The notes below the pieces were generated by a model, which saw only the letters and a program-made list of their open reading frames with translations, searched no databases and was not told where the DNA came from. A stretch of DNA of 64,000 nt from Candidatus Bariatricus faecipullorum (GTDB lineage: Bacteria > Bacillota > Clostridia > Lachnospirales > Lachnospiraceae): assembly GCA_019118525.1 (NCBI GenBank), contig DWYV01000016.1:1-64000 (forward strand), read 5' to 3'. The translations under genes were made by a program, and so were the position numbers. This document shows, piece by piece, positions 59,730 through 64,000 of the stretch; position 1 is the stretch's first letter, and each line of letters starts with the position of its first letter.

Positions 59730-60635
59730 ATGTATAACCCGCAGCTGGAAACCTTTATTTGTGTCGTGGAATCGGGAAGCTTTAACAAAGCTGCCGAAAA
59801 GCTCTATATCTCCCCGCCTGCTGTCATTAAGCAGGTGAATCTGCTGGAGAGCAGTCTGGGACTGACGCTTTTTGTCCGGAGCCACAGGGGCCTGTCCCTG
59901 ACCGAGGCAGGAAAGTCCCTTTACCAGGACGCCAAATACATTATTCAGTACTGCCGGGACTCGGTGGTCCGGGCGAAAAACGCCATGCTGGAAAGCGAGG
60001 GAACCATACGGATAGGGACCTCTCCCATGACGCCGGCCCAGATACTGGTAGAACTCTGGCCCAGAATCCAGAAGTACTGCCCCAATATCAAGTTCCAGCT
60101 GGTACCCTTTGAAAACACGCCGGAAAATGCCCGGGAGATTCTGCGGAATCTGGGGCAGAACATCGACGTGGTGGCAGGAATTTTTGACGAGACCATGCTG
60201 AACCTGCGGCAGTGCAAGGGACTGGAAATTTCCCGGGAGCCCATCTGCTGCGCGGTGTCCATCCACCACAGACTGGCAAAAAAGGAAAAACTGACCATAG
60301 AGGATCTGTATGGGGAAAATCTCCTGCTGATGCGGAGAAACTGGAGCCATTATGTGGACATGCTTCGGGACGACCTGTGGCAGAATCATCCCCAGATTCA
60401 CATCGTGGATTTTGAATTTTACAATGTAGAAATTTTCAATCAGTGCGAGAACAGCGACGACGTGCTGATGGCCGTGGGAAACTGGCGCTATGTCCATCCC
60501 CTGCTGAAAATTCTGCCGGTGGAGTGGGACTATACCATTCCCTTCGGACTGCTTCACTCTGCGGAACCGTCCCCGGCGGTAAAGCAGTTTCTGGACGCAG
60601 TGGAAAAGACCTGGAATCAGGAAGAAAAAGAGTAA
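59730..60635 (+). CDS. LysR family transcriptional regulator
   Basis: A 301-residue LysR regulator. The helix-turn-helix is at residues 1-60 (LETFICVVESGSFNKAAEKLYISPPAVIKQVNLLE), followed by an effector-binding domain. An ATG at 59730 behind AAGGTGA is preferred over the GTG at 59721. It lies 99 bp before the iron-ADH/aldo-keto reductase pair in the same direction, with a terminator between, so it may control them, although LysR genes are more often divergent from their targets. Confidence 0.88.
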   Translation: MYNPQLETFICVVESGSFNKAAEKLYISPPAVIKQVNLLESSLGLTLFVRSHRGLSLTEAGKSLYQDAKYIIQYCRDSVVRAKNAMLESEGTIRIGTSPMTPAQILVELWPRIQKYCPNIKFQLVPFENTPENAREILRNLGQNIDVVAGIFDETMLNLRQCKGLEISREPICCAVSIHHRLAKKEKLTIEDLYGENLLLMRRNWSHYVDMLRDDLWQNHPQIHIVDFEFYNVEIFNQCENSDDVLMAVGNWRYVHPLLKILPVEWDYTIPFGLLHSAEPSPAVKQFLDAVEKTWNQEEKE

Positions 60636-60661
60636 TTACTGTCGGGTTTACGCGACATAAC

Positions 60662-60695
60662 AAAAAGAGACTTCTGTGGAGGTCTCTTTTTTTTT
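60662..60695 (+). terminator. terminator after the second LysR gene
   Basis: AAAAAGAGAC and GTCTCTTTTT enclose a TTCTGTGGAG loop, with nine Ts in total. Confidence 0.85.
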
Positions 60696-60734
60696 ATACT
60701 ACTTTATAACAGCAGGAAGAAGGTGGGAGAAAGT

Positions 60735-62772
<2,038 letters not shown>

Positions 62773-62857
62773 GGTTTCTGGAAAGCCCCTGCCCGGGCGG
62801 CCGGAACGTCTGGCCGGACGGAGCATATGATAAAGAAAAAAAGGTTTGACAGAAACG

Positions 62858-63337
62858 ATGGCATATGAGACATATCAGCAGGTAACGGGTACGATTCAGA
62901 GTATTACAAGAGGAAACTCCTGCTGTACCATGACACTTTCGGTAGTGTCAGGGGAGGAGATCATCAACGTAATTGTAACCGGAGAAACAAGAATTATTGA
63001 TAATGTCAGACTGCGGAGAGGAATGCGGATAGCGGCGTTTTACGATGCAGAGCTTCCCACTCCGGCAGTCTATCCCCCTCAGTACCGGGCAGAACTGGTG
63101 ACTTCCCTGCGGAACGGGCAGAATGTGGCGCTGGACTTTTTCGACGGAAACCTGGTTTCCTACGACAATACCCTTCAGCTTACTATCAGCCCTCTTACTA
63201 CCATAGAAACCCTGAACGGTCAGCGGTATCTGTGCAGTCCGGGAAATGCAGAACTGCTCGTTTATTATACGACTTCTACGTTCAGTATTCCGGCACAGAT
63301 TACGCCGCAGAAAATCATCGTGCTGTGTACGGAATAA
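62858..63337 (+). CDS. hypothetical protein
   Basis: A 159-residue soluble protein that I do not recognise. It has no signal peptide or membrane segment. The composition is rich in Thr, Val, Ile and Tyr and suggests beta-strands: QVTGTIQSITRG, EEIINVIVTGETRIIDNV and RRGMRIAAFYDAELPTPAVY look like an OB-fold style barrel, followed by a second beta-rich half. The start at 62858 is preferred over the TTG at 62846, although the ribosome site (AAAAAAGG) is weak. A terminator follows. Confidence 0.6.
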   Translation: MAYETYQQVTGTIQSITRGNSCCTMTLSVVSGEEIINVIVTGETRIIDNVRLRRGMRIAAFYDAELPTPAVYPPQYRAELVTSLRNGQNVALDFFDGNLVSYDNTLQLTISPLTTIETLNGQRYLCSPGNAELLVYYTTSTFSIPAQITPQKIIVLCTE

Positions 63338-63379
63338 GTCCGCCGGACCCTCCGAAGGAGGGCCCGGGGATGAAAAACG

Positions 63380-63418
63380 GAAGGAATCCCAAATACAGGG
63401 GTTCCTTCCTATTTTTCT
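63380..63418 (+). terminator. terminator after the hypothetical gene
   Basis: GGAAGGAATCCC pairs with GGGGTTCCTTCC and is followed by a T-rich tract. Confidence 0.8.
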
Positions 63419-63486
63419 TTTTTATAGTATATCATCTGCTCCGCACATGATATAATGTCGTCAGGAGTCAGAGAAAGGAGACTGTT

Positions 63487-64000
63487 ATGCCAGTAGAGTT
63501 TCATCAGAAATCAGGGGAATTTCATCTTTACAACGATGAAATCAGTTATATTATGGAAATCCTGGAGAACGGACATCTGGGACATGTATATTTTGGAAAA
63601 CGGCTGAGGGACCGGGAGGGCTTCCGGTATCTGACGGAGTACGCGGCCCGTGACATGGCGGCCTGCCCGTTTGAGGGCCGGCGGGATTTTTCCCTGGAGC
63701 ACTTAAAGCAGGAATATCCGGCCTTTGGGACCGGGGATACCCGGTATCCGGCGTTTGAGATAGAGCGGGAGGACGGAAGCAGAGTCGTGGATTTCCGGTA
63801 TCTGGGACACCATATTTATCAGGGAAAGAAGAAGCTGGAAGGACTTCCGGCGGTGTATGTGGAAGACGAGGCAGAGGCCTGGACGCTGGAGGTCACCCTG
63901 GAGGACCAGGCGGTTTCTGCCCGGATTGTGCTGTCCTACAGTATTTTCCGGGACTATCCGGCGATTGCGCGAAGCGCCCGGTTTGTCTGTGAGGGAGAGG
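63487..64000 (+). CDS. alpha-galactosidase, GH36 (5' part only)
   Basis: The first 171 codons of a protein whose N-terminus matches the beta-sandwich domain of clostridial GH36 alpha-galactosidases (ISYIMEILENGHLGHVYFGKRL near residues 18-39, then EYAARDMAACPFEG and DFRYLGHHIYQGKKKLEGLP). Such enzymes, around 730 residues long, release galactose from raffinose-type oligosaccharides. The start follows GAAAGGAG. The catalytic barrel lies beyond the window end, so activity cannot be judged. Confidence 0.85.
   Translation, partial: MPVEFHQKSGEFHLYNDEISYIMEILENGHLGHVYFGKRLRDREGFRYLTEYAARDMAACPFEGRRDFSLEHLKQEYPAFGTGDTRYPAFEIEREDGSRVVDFRYLGHHIYQGKKKLEGLPAVYVEDEAEAWTLEVTLEDQAVSARIVLSYSIFRDYPAIARSARFVCEGE

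Overview
The window reads as a draft contig from an endospore-forming, gut-type member of the Lachnospiraceae (Clostridium cluster XIVa). Support for this is spore coat genes, murB-rapZ-whiA-crh gene order, type III glutamine synthetases, a TPP riboswitch on a short clostridial-type thiC, BceRSAB-type transporters, strong AGGAGG ribosome sites and sigma-A promoters with 16-17 bp spacers. Family names come from recognising motifs by eye; no search was run. Bases 1-19 equal the Tn5/Nextera mosaic end, so the contig begins with untrimmed library adapter inside a repeated palindrome.

Layout. 73-2214: a spore coat pair (minus strand), trmL and two zinc-ribbon proteins. 2443-12684: a catabolic island holding a sugar-type ABC importer, an MBL-fold hydrolase, a Tm-1-like protein, a class II aldolase, a GntR/FCD regulator, a RuBisCO-like protein and an HPr-like protein. 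One strong promoter with a GntR-type operator at the start point drives it. 12852-20522: HAD phosphatase and TetR gene, SCP2 and alpha/beta hydrolase, LysR, C_GCAxxG_C_C protein, TDT transporter, Rpn nuclease, cell-wall amidase. 20675-27924: sigma-like protein, CNNM/CBS protein, murB-rapZ-whiA-crh, lipid kinase, tRNA-Glu, fba. 28014-33114: two type III glutamine synthetases and a DUF1700-like membrane protein. 33351-36242: a large structured intergenic element, a small Asn/Ser/Lys-rich protein, an rRNA methyltransferase, rdgB and a phosphodiesterase. 36320-36963: six tRNAs. 37128-38742: an AT-richer stretch with a broken MBL gene and a lone holin. 38870-48376: glycosyltransferase, flavodiiron protein, EamA exporter, ldh, c-di-AMP receptor, ABC exporter, PLP synthase, TPP riboswitch and thiC. 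48894-59660: HelD-like helicase, a BceRSAB-type module, an MNT-HEPN pair and a second response regulator/ABC/kinase module. 59730-64000: LysR, a degenerate iron-ADH, an aldo/keto reductase, an unknown protein and the start of a GH36 alpha-galactosidase.

The most interesting content is (i) the RuBisCO-like catabolic island, which does not match any complete pathway I know, and (ii) several families of strongly folded intergenic elements. One is a dispersed ~145-bp repeat with covarying bases in its stems; one copy lies between the TPP riboswitch terminator and the thiC start codon.
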